The notes: generated by a model from the letters alone, not told the origin. 64,000 nucleotides of DNA from Saussurea involucrata (GCA_033807775.1 CM066314.1:40462001-40526000), one strand, 5' to 3'. Shown: positions 10,691 through 21,745, numbered from the stretch's first letter. Translations and numbers: made by a program.

Positions 10691-11544
10691 ACTTCTGGAT
10701 TTGGAGGAGATAACTCAACGACACTCTCAGATTCAGATTCTGGAACTGACGGATGATCAACAATCGGATTTTGGATCACTCCTTCATTAGGTTGAACAAC
10801 ATCAGTTTCTTCTTGAGTCTGTGGTGAATTGATTTCATCGTTTGTTACTGGCTCCACAACTTCAGGAATCACTTGTGGTACTTCAGTAACCACTGTTTGA
10901 TTTTCAGGAAAAGTTGCCTCGTGTTCAGGAACGACTGGAACTACATCATTGACAGAGTTAGTTGCAGCAGAATTAGAAGTAGATGCATTCACAGTTTCCT
11001 GATTTGACACATTAGAAATAACATCAGTATTAGTAGGAGGCACGTCATTATAAAAATACTCAAATAAGAAATCAAGATCAGGAAGTGTATTAGAAATCAA
11101 ATTCGGATCCTGAGTTGTTGATTGTGGAACAGGTTCTGAACCGATTTGTCCAGAAGCTAAAATTCCTGTTAAATCAGGTTCTGGTCCTGTTTGGCCGGAA
11201 ACCATCTCTTCAGATTCATCAAATTTGACATTTACGCTTTCCACCACCTTTCTAGCTGAAGTCAGATACACTCTGTATGCGGCTGAAGTAAGAGCATAAC
11301 CAAGAAAAAATCCTTCATCTGCTTTTGGACTGAACTTGTTCAGATTTTCCCGATCATTCAACACAAAACATTTGCACCCAAAAGCTCGGAAATATTCTCC
11401 ATATCCAAGAATGGGTGATGTTGCGCAATTACCAAACTTGACACGTCCACATGACTTTTCTTTAAAGTTAGATAATAAAGACTTATTGCCAGTCATATGT
11501 TTGGTGCATCCAGAATCAAGATACCACAAACGACTTGGCTGCAA
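10691..11544 (-). pseudogene. Copia protease start fused to integrase C-terminus; integrase core deleted
   Basis: The segment opens with the aspartic protease active site LWYLDSGCTKHMTGN. About 30 residues later (after GNCATSPILGYG) it jumps straight to FRAFGCKCFVLND and FLGYALTSAAYRVY, which belong to the C-terminal part of Copia integrase. The rest of the protease, the HHCC zinc finger and the D,D-35-E core of integrase, about 300-400 residues in intact elements, are absent. This is an internal deletion. It is followed by an acidic Ser/Pro/Glu-rich linker (NSAATNSVND, PSVPESESESV) and then the frameshift into reverse transcriptase. There is no ATG at the start; the frame is entered from upstream through stops (TGA, TAA). 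Confidence 0.9.
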
Positions 11545-11553
11545 TTAAGCACA

Positions 11554-12000
11554 TCAAACAGATTTAGGTACCCATATAGATTTGGGTCCTTTCTTGTTAG
11601 TTCTTTTCTTTTTAAAATCTTTATTATTATAATATGCAAGTGAATTATAAAACGAATCGTGAACAGAATCAGAATCGGAATTATAAAAATTACCACCAGA
11701 ATTACAACTTGATGAGCAACACAAACCATCATTTGCAATTTGAATCATTTGCTTTATTGAATAACGCAAAGAATTATTACAATTCTTATTATTACAAGCA
11801 AATGAATTCTTATTACAAACATTGTCATCTATGTCACTCGAGTCAGCTGTTGAAAATTCTGGAGGTGTGCTTTTGATTTTCCAGATTTGCTTTCGCCGCT
11901 TGTTCACAACCCTATCTGAAAAAGTAGAAGAAGAAGAAGAATCAGAGACATTTTCAGAAATAGGGGTTTGATTCTTTGACTTCTTGACTTTCTTCTTTTA
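11554..12000 (-). pseudogene. Gag-pol linker region, disrupted
   Basis: A serine-, asparagine- and lysine-rich frame (SDSSSSSTFSD, then KKRTNKKGPKSIWVPKSV) leads into the protease segment in the same frame but is separated from it by two in-frame stops (TGA and TAA around 11545-11556). The IWVPK word is typical of the junction before Copia protease. It is separated from gag by the gag stop at 12061. Confidence 0.65.
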
Positions 12001-12060
12001 CGACAATTAGAATTATAAAAATTTGTATTTATCGTAAAAGAATCATCTATTTTCTCCGAT

Positions 12061-14355
12061 TTAATTACAGAAGAAAGAAGAAAGAATTTTATTTAAAAAA
12101 TCAATCTTTGAAACAGTTTCCTTCTCTTTTTCCTCGGAGTTATCTTCTTTCTCATTTTCAGATTTATTGATCTCAAATTCAGTTTCAATATTAGAAGAGG
12201 AAAAATTTTGGTTTTGATCAACATCCATTTTATCATCTTTAGAATTTGCTTGTACATTTCTTTTATTTAAAATTTCTAGCTTAGATTCAAGATCAACGAT
12301 TTTATTTTCAAGACTAACGATTTTAGCTTCTAATACTAAAGGAGGAATATATCTTTTAGTATCATACAATACTTCGGATTTATTCTCCTTGTTAGTATTA
12401 ATAGCATATATATCAAAATAATCGTTTGATAAAGAATATTTGTTAGAATTTTTAGACTTAGAAGTGTACTTCGCATTTTCACGAGTATAAACAAATGGAA
12501 GTTGCATTTTAGTAGTAAGTTTCCTTTTCTCTTCTTCTATTTTTGAAACTTCCTCATCATTTGTCCAATTAATCTTAAATTGAGGAGCATATCTACCAAG
12601 ATTTAGAAAATCAAATTCATATAAAGTAGGAACTTTCGTTTTAGCCTCGTCTAAAAAATGTGGATTTTCAAAACCGAGTCCCCATTTCTCCTTTATAGAC
12701 GTATAACTTCTTGGTTTATTTAAATAAACTGTTTGTTCCGATTGACCTCTTACATATAATTTATCTTCTAATTCTGAAATTTTATCAGAAAAAGTATCTT
12801 TCATTTCGGTCATAGTCTTCAAAGATTCAATGCACGATTTGTTTGTCTCTTCTAATTCTTCTATTTTCTTTTGCATTTTATCTTTTGTGTCAACCAAAAT
12901 CATCTTTTCATCTTGAAGATTTTCATTAAGCTTTTTAATTGATTTTGATTGATTATTATTAATTTCTTTTTCAGAAATAAGTTTTGAACGAAGCGTGCGA
13001 ATAGCATTTACGACCATGTTCATTTGAGATAAAAGAAAGTCATAATCAAACTTAGAAGGTACCTCAGATTCATCGCTTGAGCTCTCTTTATCATCCACCT
13101 CATCATCACTTGCATCATCTCCAATAAAGCACAAATCGGCCGTTTCCTCATTCTGGGTTTCATCATCAGAATAATCCAAGAAGTATTCTTCTTCAACAAG
13201 CAAGGTTGTTCCATTCTCCTTCTTCTCGGCCAATTCCAACTTCTTCTTGTAATAAGATGAGTCACGAGCCACTTTGATTTTGCAATCTCTAGCCATATGC
13301 CCCGTTTTACCACATTTAAAGCAAGTAACTACCTTTTTCTCATCTTCCTTCCTTTTCTCAGATTGATTGGTAGTATCGAATTTTGGGACATAAGGTTTTT
13401 CACTACCACTCTCTTGACCAAACTTCCTTGAACCCGAAGTATATCTCAGATTGTTCGATCCCGATCTATTTTGATACTTCTTCTGAAAATGTTGAGTGAG
13501 AAGTATCATGGCTTTCTCTAGCTCTTCACCATCATCTTCGACATTTCCATCATAAGCACTTTCCATCAAGCTCTTTTCGGCTAACTGACTAGCTAGTAAA
13601 GCAATCGGGTCAATCGTCTTTCCTTTGTTTTTCTTATCCATCTTAGCCTTCTTTCCCTTGACCATCTCTTCATCAGTCATCAGAATCTCGTATAACTCTT
13701 GAATCTGCATTGTTGAAATCCTCACATCATTTCGAAGCCTATGACAAGATTTGTTCCACTCCGGTTGAAGAGCATTTAAGAACTTCAAGTTCGCCTCTAA
13801 CTCAGTCTTGGTGACTTTGATCTTATAAAGATCATTCATTACCGCCCAAAATCTATCAAAGACGCTCTTCAAATACTCATTCTCTTTGGCTTTAAAACCT
13901 TCAAAATTATTCATGAACCGTGTTTGTCTAAGTTGTGTAGCAATCGCGGATCCTAGTATAATCTTCTCAAGTTGAGACCACATCATTGTTATATTATTCT
14001 TGTAACAATCGATTCTATTGTAGATGTGATTTGGGAGAGCTAGAATGAGGAATGACTTTGTCTCCCTATCTCCTTGAGATCGCAAATTTTCTTCCGGCGT
14101 ATAATCTTCGGGTTTCTTAAGAGTTCTTGAAGCCGGAGTGGTTGCGGTTGCCGGAACATTCACATATGGTTTGACAAACGGCCCTTCCAAAAGGGAACGC
14201 ATGATGTTTTCTCCATTGTTTTGCGTCTCAACAAAGTTAATGAAACGGTCTTGCCATTGAGAGAATTCTTTTTCGTTAATAAGAACCGGAGGCCTCGTGT
14301 TAGACCCCAATGACATCATGATATCGTTCTTATACTGATTTTCTTGAAAAGCCAT
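12061..14355 (-). CDS. gag: Copia Gag polyprotein
   Basis: Gag forms the virus-like particle and binds element RNA in the cytoplasm. I place the start at the ATG at 14353-14355 (MAFQENQYKND), giving 764 codons; upstream codons in the frame lie in the hairpin leader and begin with TTG. Residues 90-300 match the Copia UBN2-type Gag region (LKFLNALQPEW). A CCHC zinc knuckle CFKCGKTGHMARDC spans about 345-358. After an acidic stretch (SDDETQNEET, DDASDDEVDD), residues about 450-560 are a probable coiled coil. A long C-terminal extension with a coiled coil is usual in Sireviruses. The frame has no internal stop, so this is the best-preserved protein of the element besides the extra ORF. Confidence 0.9.
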   Translation of the reverse strand: MAFQENQYKNDIMMSLGSNTRPPVLINEKEFSQWQDRFINFVETQNNGENIMRSLLEGPFVKPYVNVPATATTPASRTLKKPEDYTPEENLRSQGDRETKSFLILALPNHIYNRIDCYKNNITMMWSQLEKIILGSAIATQLRQTRFMNNFEGFKAKENEYLKSVFDRFWAVMNDLYKIKVTKTELEANLKFLNALQPEWNKSCHRLRNDVRISTMQIQELYEILMTDEEMVKGKKAKMDKKNKGKTIDPIALLASQLAEKSLMESAYDGNVEDDGEELEKAMILLTQHFQKKYQNRSGSNNLRYTSGSRKFGQESGSEKPYVPKFDTTNQSEKRKEDEKKVVTCFKCGKTGHMARDCKIKVARDSSYYKKKLELAEKKENGTTLLVEEEYFLDYSDDETQNEETADLCFIGDDASDDEVDDKESSSDESEVPSKFDYDFLLSQMNMVVNAIRTLRSKLISEKEINNNQSKSIKKLNENLQDEKMILVDTKDKMQKKIEELEETNKSCIESLKTMTEMKDTFSDKISELEDKLYVRGQSEQTVYLNKPRSYTSIKEKWGLGFENPHFLDEAKTKVPTLYEFDFLNLGRYAPQFKINWTNDEEVSKIEEEKRKLTTKMQLPFVYTRENAKYTSKSKNSNKYSLSNDYFDIYAINTNKENKSEVLYDTKRYIPPLVLEAKIVSLENKIVDLESKLEILNKRNVQANSKDDKMDVDQNQNFSSSNIETEFEINKSENEKEDNSEEKEKETVSKIDFLNKILSSFFCN

Positions 14356-14412
14356 GCTCAAAACAGATTGTAGAAACTGAAAAATCCCGAAAAAAAATTC
14401 TAAGTCAGAAAC

Positions 14413-14650
14413 TCTCCAGAGGCAGTGGCGCAAAGCTCAAAATGCGCCAAAGAGGGTGGCGCAAAGTTCACTTAGAAAAAATTCGAAACACTGAAACTTC
14501 CAAATGCGCTATAGGCAGTAGCGCAAAGTGTCAAAAGTCGCTTCAGTAGATGGCGCAAAGTGTGGCGTGATTCTCACTTGACAGATGCAAAAAAGACAAG
14601 TATAGTGGGTGGCGCAAATGCTGGCGCAAAGTGATATGAAATGGCGCAAT
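14413..14650 (-). repeat. GC-rich hairpin array in the gag leader
   Basis: Copies of the TGGCGCAAAG motif with partial inverted partners occur at about 14413-14434, 14443-14466, 14505-14525, 14538-14560, 14605-14625 and 14640-14650. The copy at 14505-14525 has perfect 7-base arms TGCGCTA and TAGCGCA. Relative to the copy at 6870 this is a compensatory change on both arms. It lies between the primer site and the gag ATG, so it would be transcribed in the genomic RNA leader. Packaging, translation control or other RNA function is inference. Confidence 0.78.
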
Positions 14651-15077
14651 ACTCACTAAATCGATCAAAAACACTCCGAAACTCAAAATTACTGATTCTA
14701 ACTGAAACAGATGTGTTCGAAAATGAAATCCTAGCACAAGATCTTCAAGAAACTTCGTCTGAAAACCTCTGAAAACACGTCTGAGTCGATCGAGCAGAAG
14801 AAAAAATCGCACAGTCCAGAAAATCACAAATCCTTCAAATTGATGATCTAAAACTCTGAATTAGCTCTTGATTCGTGAAAGAAAGATGATCTATACACAA
14901 AACCGGATCCAAAGAACCAAAACTCGAACAAATTCGATCAAAAATCACCAAAATTTGATAGAAATCTAAGAAAACGAGATTTTCTTGAAAAATTCAAGAA
15001 AATCGATCAAATTCTCTTCAGAAATCACCAAATTCGAATGATTGATCAGTAGAAATCCTTCTCTAAATCTTGTTCCT

Positions 15078-15089
15078 GCTCTGATACCA
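15078..15089 (-). other. Primer binding site (tRNA-Met type)
   Basis: GCTCTGATACCA, reading TGGTATCAGAGC on the element strand, lies two bases inside the 5' LTR. This is the standard plant Copia primer site complementary to the 3' end of initiator methionine tRNA. Confidence 0.93.
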
Positions 15090-15091
15090 AT

Positions 15092-15293
15092 TGTTATTCC
15101 AAGATCACACAAGAATAGAGATAGAAATCTAGAGAGAGAAGTACGTCATCTATTACTCTCAATTATAAACTGTTAGATACAAAAGCTTAACACAAGGGTT
15201 TATATACCCCTTGACTAGACAAAGTCAAACCTACACTTATTACACAAGCATTACATAATTAGCCTTGATTACAACATAAAAGTAGCATTAACA
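15092..15293 (-). repeat. 5' LTR of Copia element
   Basis: This is the partner of 2871-3072. The target duplication GTAAC follows at 15294-15298. Promoter elements within the 202 bp were not identified with confidence. Confidence 0.95.
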
Positions 15294-15298
15294 GTAAC

Positions 15299-15726
15299 AA
15301 CGGGAAAAATGTATCGACTAAGTGTTTAATGAAGATGGTCTATGTCGTTTCTAAAATTTCAAATTTCAATCATTATGGATAAAGGGGAATTGGTTGCGTA
15401 GTTTTAGAAACCTGCTAGTAGTGGATAAATTATTCAAACTATGAAACTTCAAATCTAATGATATAAGATGCATGAGACTCCTTTTTTGTTTGTACTTTTT
15501 TTTTATCTTAATTATTTTTATACTAGTGGGAAAAACTCAACTTAAATCACACACACACACACATAATGTAAAATAAAAGACATAAAACCAGAGCTGAGAG
15601 TAAGAAGACAACTTGCATCAAAGTTATGTAGGATATGATTCACCATCCCATGAGTGCGTCTTCAACAAGTGCAGTGGTTTCAAGATAATAGCCACCTCCA
15701 CCACACCAAAACTTCATTCAACAACT
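15299..15726. other. No gene seen; short AC microsatellite
   Basis: AT-rich DNA with an (AC)n run at about 15546-15563. No coding region was recognised. Confidence 0.5.
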
Positions 15727-16361
15727 CTACCACCTAAAGAACATGATCCAACCTGAGCTCTTGATCACACAAATCCTCTCAATGGTCCGTTGTACGACTC
15801 CTATAGGAGCATTATGGTCACAAAAAGACGGTTGCACAACATGAGGAAAAATCATTAAATTAAGAAGTTTAGCATCTTGAAGCACCTCTTCACTATTGGG
15901 GAGTAAATAACGCTTGGTCGTATGCTCAGATTTTGCCTCAAAAATCTCTAACTCTTTCTGAACATCACCCTCAGACTTACCAACATGTCTTGATTTTTTG
16001 TTATCACTTTGTAAGGGACATCGACTTTGATTTTTCATTCCGTCGACTAGTTGTCCCATCATAGTGTTCAAGGTTTTGAAAGAGGATGTGAAATTCCCCA
16101 AAAATGTTGTAAAAATTTTCATTGAACATGGGGAGAACGTTTCAAAAGAGTTAAATGGTTTGGGTTGTTCAAATAAAAATTTAGGTGGGTAGTTGGGAAC
16201 AAAATGATGTGAATCCATGGTGTGGTCGTGAGGATTACTTTTTCGTCCCATGATTGGTCAAATGTATTCATAAATGTGTCATTCCAATCTTGATAGGGAG
16301 GTGAAAATGAAGGGCGGGTGTCATCATCTTGAATCTTTGTCAAAAGGTTGGATGTTCCCAT
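15727..16361 (-). pseudogene. Remnant of Gypsy (Athila-like) gag region
   Basis: Two overlapping open pieces on the minus strand (one of 174 residues, one of 80 in another frame) lie just downstream, in element sense, of a Gypsy-type primer site at 16476-16494. The 174-residue piece has charged stretches but no complete Gag domain or zinc knuckle. Position and the adjacent primer site support a 5' leader/gag remnant. The sequence alone would not identify it. Confidence 0.45.
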
Positions 16362-16475
16362 GCATAATCAAAAGTATTAAAATACGGGGCATCCCACCTA
16401 AAACCTTCCATTAGGGTGAAAGAAAAACCAATGAAAACCTTAACCTATAACTCAAGAAACTCTTGAAATATGCCA

Positions 16476-16572
16476 ATCCCCGACAACAACACCAAAAACT
16501 TGATAGCGGGAAAACGTGTGTCCATTGAGTAGCCACAATATCACCACAGTGGCGATACAAGTATACATCAAT
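16476..16572 (-). repeat. Decayed primer site and truncated LTR end of a Gypsy element
   Basis: AATCCCCGACAACAACACCA is a mutated version of the intact site at 63354-63374 (TCCCCGGCAACGGCGCCA). It is followed by AAAACT and an LTR-like start TGATAGCGGG at 16501, cut off at 16573 where a different LTR begins. The spacing from primer site to LTR is the same as in the element at 63381. Confidence 0.65.
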
Positions 16573-18180
16573 GTAACACCCTAAAATTTAAACATCAAAT
16601 ATAGGGTATTTCTAACTAAAATAACATAAAACTTCCAAATGTTATAAACAACTTTAACCTATAATAAGGAAGTTTGTACAACCAATACTATCAATATAAT
16701 GAGACATATTAATAACAACTTACTTAATCTAGGTAATTAACAACTAGATTAAAAAGGGTGGAACTATGTCTCTAAAAGAATCCCTCTTCACAAAAGACCC
16801 CCAAAAGCATGACTCCTTGGGTGCTCCTAATTGCACCGGTTGGCATCTCAAACCATCTTAGATCCGCCGCTAGTGGGACCTGTGAATCATATACACAACA
16901 ACAAGTGTTAGGCTAGAAGCCTAGTGAGTTCATACACAATCATGTAAAAGAGAAAGGTAAAAATATTGAATATAATGTTACTCGGTCCGCATTGGTAGTG
17001 TAGTATATTACCAAATGCACAATTCTACACGAAGTTCCACACCTGAACATTTACACAAGATACAACTCTTGAATACAGGGGAGGCCCGTTTCCATCAAGG
17101 TGACAAGAACACATGAGTGGAGTATGTTAGTGGGACTACACCTTAGGTTCCTGGTTTTAGTGCATGTACCACTCTGGCATCAGCTCAAACCTCTCACTAC
17201 CTTTAGTGTCTACTCCAAAGAGTTTCACCTCAAGGATAGTGAACCTTAGTGTGTCTACCCACTACTAGACGAGTTTCACCTCAATTATCCATGGTCCTTT
17301 AGTGTCTACTCTCTAGAGTCCATATAATGGATTCTCTCTTTCCTAACAAGTAGTTCTCTAAATCCTCATGCATAAGGATTGGGATCCAACCTCATATATA
17401 CATATCCATTTAGTTAGAATATTAAAATATCAAAATCCCATAACATATATATATATATCATGTTTTCATGGTACACACTTTACACTCAACTATATACAAG
17501 TTAACCATCAAGATAGCTCACAACATCCCATTCATATCATAATGGAATTCTCACGTACATTATGCTTAAGTAATGCACTTTCTTTCAATTTCAACATTTA
17601 GAACCAATTTAGGTCAAATATTACTCAAAACCTCAATATATGTCAAAACTTGTCCAAAACTAATAGTTAAGCAATGGTCATTATTTCCAAGGTCTGGAGT
17701 CATTCTAAGTAAGAATTAGACCAACACTCATGGAAACCCTTTTTAGGTCAAAATTCCAAAAGTTAACAGATGTGTAGATAACAACAAATAATAAGCATTT
17801 ATGACAGTGTAATGGTAGAAAACTCACCAAATGGGTTTGTAAGAGAAAACCATAAAGGTGATGAAAACCCTAGCAATGCAAATGATGATTTGGAACTCTA
17901 AACACTTGAAGTTTGCTAACACTCTTGAAGCTTCCCCTTTTAAACTCTAGATCTCTAGTGGATGAGCATTAAATACTTGGACTTTTCCTTTTGCATCCAA
18001 TGAAGATAGAGAAGTTGAAGAGATGAAGAAATCACCTCCTAATGAGAGAAAATCTAGCTCCAAATCTAATTTCTAAAAATGATGTTGAGTCCCCTAAAAA
18101 CGACTTGGTTAAAAGGTTCTGCAGGCCGCAGGCGACAATGCCCGCACGAGCGGTTGTTTTCGTATTTTCTTAAATGGTTA
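16573..18180 (-). repeat. Truncated Gypsy-type LTR (TGTAACACCC family)
   Basis: The left end TGTAACACCC is an inverted LTR terminus. Inside at 16907-16931 is a sequence whose reverse complement reads GAACTCACTAGGC, matching the sub-terminal CTCACTAGGC motif of the solo LTR at 23874-26802. The far end, expected to read GGGTGTTACA, is missing and the sequence runs into a CT/TA microsatellite. The approximate right limit is judged by loss of similarity. Confidence 0.6.
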
Positions 18181-18198
18181 GCGTTCTCGTTTGAACCT

Positions 18199-18238
18199 TT
18201 CTCTCTCTCTCTCGCGCTATATATATATATATATATAT
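18199..18238. repeat. (CT)n-(TA)n microsatellite
   Basis: A run of CT followed by TA dinucleotides. The same CT-then-TA arrangement recurs at 41917-42003. Confidence 0.9.
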
Positions 18239-18582
18239 GATTCAGGGATTCAAGCAACTCTCAAATCTCAACCCTTCATCATCGGTTCTCAAGTCTTGAA
18301 CTAATCAATAATCATCGGTTTTATTTCGATTGCGATTGTATTTCTTCAAATCTGGAAGTAGAAGATTGGTTTAGGGTTTAGTAAGATTCATCAATTTCTC
18401 ACTTAGAATTCTTAATTGAGCCTACTACCAAGTCCAATGAATGAAATTGTTTCTAAATTATAACATTTAATTCCGTATTTATTGTTGATTTAACTTGCTT
18501 AGATTTAGACTTCCGTCTTTAAACCTTGTAACTTTCTGAGTTTTTTCTTTCCTTAATATGACACTAACTTTTTTGTAACTTA

Positions 18583-19476
18583 GGGCCTGTTTGTTTTCTA
18601 AAAATAATGTCTGAAAACATCTTAAATCTTATTCGGTCAGACAATGGGTCATTAAGACCGTTTGATTTTTTTTTCCAAACAAGATCTGAAAAGCTCTGAT
18701 TTCCTCTTATTTCACAAGAGGAATACAAAACTCTTAAAGCCTCTTATTATCCATCGCCTCCTTGAAGATGTTGTTGGACAGGTTAAGAAGATGTTGTTGG
18801 ACAGGTTAAGAAGACGAGCGTCGGAGATTAACGAGATATCAGGATGGATAGGTCCGACGATGTTGTTAGCGGCGACGGTGAAATTCCGGCAACCAGGATG
18901 ATCCGGCGGCGAAGGATTCGTGGATGAGAAGACAAAAACCCATCTTGGGTTCTCTGCAACTATCGATGAAACTTCTTGAAGAAGAAATGGAAATGAAGAA
19001 AGAAAGAAAGCATCCTGAAGAAAAATGCTCAAGTGATGGCGTCAATGGAGGTTGAAGCGTCTTGAAGAAAGAAATGGATTTTTTATTTTTTTACTATGGA
19101 TATGGATTTTGGAGGTAAATAAAGTACAAACAGCTGTAAAGTACTTTATGTTTGTTAGGAAGAGACTTTTAGAAAAAAAAGGGATAATAGGCAAAAAAAA
19201 ATACATATATTTATTATAATATAATGTGGTTTATTTAATACATAATAATGGGTTTATTCAGTTTCAGATTCAGACGTTTTCATTCAGTTTCAGATTCAGA
19301 CGTTTCAATTTATAAAAACAAACAGTATTTTTGATTCAGATTCAGATTTCAGACTTCAGACGTTACAAAAACAAACAGTCTTACTGATTCAGATTTCAGA
19401 CTTCAGCACCACCTCTTATAAATCAGAAGTGAAATAAGACTTCAGACTTCAGACCTCTTAAAAAACAAACAGCACC
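18583..19476. mobile_element. Non-autonomous PIF/Harbinger-type element
   Basis: The ends are inverted (GGGCCTGTTTGTTTT at left; AAACAAACAGCACC at right) and flanked by TTA on both sides (18580-18582 and 19477-19479), as in PIF/Harbinger and Tourist-like elements. The sub-terminal parts are rich in repeated TCAGACTTCAGA. No transposase is present. The short frames inside (79 and 106 residues on opposite strands) overlap and show no known domain; they may derive from captured DNA. Confidence 0.8.
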
Positions 19477-20434
19477 TTAGTATTTTAGTTAAAACTAATT
19501 ATAAAAATCCTTGTCTTTTAAGTTCCAGTCTTCCAGATATTGAAGTAAAAGTTCTATTGTGCAAATTTCAATTTGGAAAAAGGGAAATTAGAAAAGAATG
19601 GAGCACGATCTTAATCTGGGTTTTATCCTTCTATGCTCGAGTAATACTGTTTGGATATCTTTTGGTTGATCTTCATAAGACATTAAACATGTTACCTAGT
19701 CTTAATCCAGGTTTTATACCCCCCCCCCCCCCTCGGGTATATTTTTTATTATAATTAATAAAAATCGGCGTAGGATGAGCCTCATAGCTTGACTAGGTTC
19801 CAGACCGTTTAAAAGATCGCACGTTACGTCGTTTAATTTACGTAAAAAATAGGCATATGAGCATTTTTTAAATATTTTGGTACTGTGTATTAAAAACCCT
19901 AAGACCGGTCCTAAGTACTGGACAATTCTCGTATCAAACGCGATTCATTGATAGGTTTGAGATTGAAAATGATGAAGGGTCCAGATTTCTTTTATCCTCC
20001 TACCTTAACTCTTTTTCTCATACGGTTGTTTCATCTATATATATAATTCTATAATAAAAATAATGAAACAAGATCTGTTAAGACACGACTCTTGTTTTTG
20101 AAGGACCCATATATCGTTTCTATGTTGGATCAGATTTGGCAAGAGCGAGTTGTTAACCAATCTTGTGCATTGTTCCGTACATGAAATCATAGTGAAAAAT
20201 AACCCTTCTTTAAAACTATTAGAAATATAAAAGATATAAATTTCAAGATTTATATTCGATATTTATTGAGAATATAAATACTTTGGCGAGAACATAATAT
20301 CATGGTGGAAAAGATTGTTTGTATGGTCCAATTAATCCAATTCTATTCCCATTCTCATTCCTATGCGTATTAAATCAAATTCAAATCATTGTGACATATA
20401 AACATCATACAAATGTACAAATTTAAATATAAAG
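19477..20434. other. No gene seen
   Basis: AT-rich DNA with a run of about 14 C at 19720-19733. No coding region or repeat boundary was recognised. Confidence 0.5.
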
Positions 20435-20658
20435 TAAACTACAAATTTGATCCCTATAATTTATTTTTATAACATATTTAGTCCTTACAATTTAAAAATA
20501 ACAGTTTAAATACTAAAGTATGCAAATCCGTAAGGATTTAAATCCAGGCGTTAAAAAATCCCATCAGATGAGGGATATTTTAGTCTTTTTCACTTTTATT
20601 TTATTTTTCTTTAATAAATAATAAATATGTAAATTACAGGAACCAAAAACGTAACTTA

Positions 20659-21745
20659 GGTGCTGTTTGTTTTTTAAGAGATCTGAAGTCTGAAGTCTTA
20701 TTTCACTTCTGTTTTATAAGAGAGGATGCTGAAGTCTGAAATCTGAATTATAAGACTGTTTGTTGTTTTATCGTGTGAAGTCTGAATCTGAACAACACTG
20801 TAGAAACTTTCCAAACAAATTAACCCACTTTGGAAATGGAATTTTAGGTAGAGACTGACAGAGACTGACACAAATTAACCCACTTTTAGATCACCACCAC
20901 AAACCACCACCATACTTCTCCCTAATCAACCCAACATCTCATTTTTCAACCACACCCCTCCCTAGATTTTCATCTCCATTTTACCATATTCTTTTTCAAC
21001 CTTTTTAACAATGGCGGCCGTCACCAACACACCCACCACCCAACTAGTTCCTGTACCATCATCGGAGTTAACCACCGACGAGATGGCTGTCAAGGCTGTT
21101 CACAACCTCTTCTCCGACTTCATCTTCTTCGCCTCAGCCGCTGCAAAACCATCAAAAACGTAACTCCTCCTCCGGCAACCGTAGCCGCGGTGGCGGTGGT
21201 TTTGTTTTCCGACGAGCATATTGGTGTCGTGGACACGGAGGTTGCAGGCGACGCAAAGGGCGGCATCATCGGCAGAGCAAAACACCGATGGTTACACAAC
21301 CACCACAACCGTAGAAAGAAAATTCCGGCAGTCGTAAAAGGAGGGAGAAGAGAAAGAAGCAGAGTAGTAGTCCAGATACCTTTTGTGAAGAGTAGAGGGA
21401 GAGGATGAAAGGTGGTCTGTGATCTTTCTTCTTCCTCTTCTTGCAACCCTCTGCTGGAAGAGAACGGCGACGACGGGTGGCTGGAACGGCGGCGATGGGT
21501 GGTTGAACAGCGGCTGAGGGAGGTGATGGGAGGCGATGGGAGGCTGAGGGAGGCGATGGGAGAGCTGAGGGATTTTAGGGTACAAAAGAGTTTTTAAGAC
21601 ATATAATTGTCTCTTGTGAAATAAGAGCTGAAATGAGGTTTTAAGATCTGATTTGATAAAAAAAACAAACGCTCTTAATACAAATTGATCTGACCGAATC
21701 AGATAAAAGAGGTGTCAGACCTTTTTTTTTAAATCAAACAGCCCC
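20659..21745. mobile_element. PIF/Harbinger-type element carrying gene fragments
   Basis: The termini GGTGCTGTTTG and CAAACAGCCCC are inverted and flanked by TTA (20656-20658 and 21746-21748). Sub-terminal AAGTCTGAAGTC repeats resemble those of 18583-19476, so the two are relatives. Between about 21008 and 21590 the base composition changes to GC-rich and code-like. It includes a B-box zinc-finger fragment on the minus strand. No transposase is seen. Confidence 0.8.
21100..21290 (-). pseudogene. B-box zinc-finger fragment (CONSTANS-like type)
   Basis: The minus-strand frame reads VFCSADDAALCVACNLRVHD and continues with a GKQNHRH end. This is the B-box zinc-binding pattern (C..D.A.LC..C...VH..N....H) of plant BBX/CONSTANS-like transcription regulators. 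Only one B-box half with its tail is present, and the upstream cysteines are out of frame or missing. It joins abruptly to unrelated plus-strand code-like sequence (from ATG 21011) near 21105. It is most likely a captured exon fragment, not a working gene. Confidence 0.7.

Larger units (their letters stand above)
2871..15293 (-). mobile_element. Sirevirus-type Copia LTR retrotransposon, full length but defective
   Basis: The element is bounded by two 202-bp LTRs (2871-3072 and 15092-15293) that I see differing at a single base, and by a perfect 5-bp duplication GTAAC (2866-2870 and 15294-15298). It reads on the minus strand: 5' LTR, tRNA-Met-type primer site, leader with hairpins, gag, protease, a remnant of integrase, reverse transcriptase, RNase H, a 2.2-kb spacer, a >1000-residue extra ORF, polypurine tract, 3' LTR. 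The reverse transcriptase and the extra ORF downstream of pol fit the Sirevirus (SIRE/Maximus) lineage. The integrase core is missing, pol is frameshifted and there are in-frame stops, so it cannot move alone. The near-identical LTRs nevertheless mean recent insertion. Confidence 0.93.

Noticed and set aside
18662..19032. Opposing 79- and 106-codon frames in the Harbinger-type element as a gene
   Set aside because: They are complementary frames of the same DNA and neither shows a domain; at best captured scraps.
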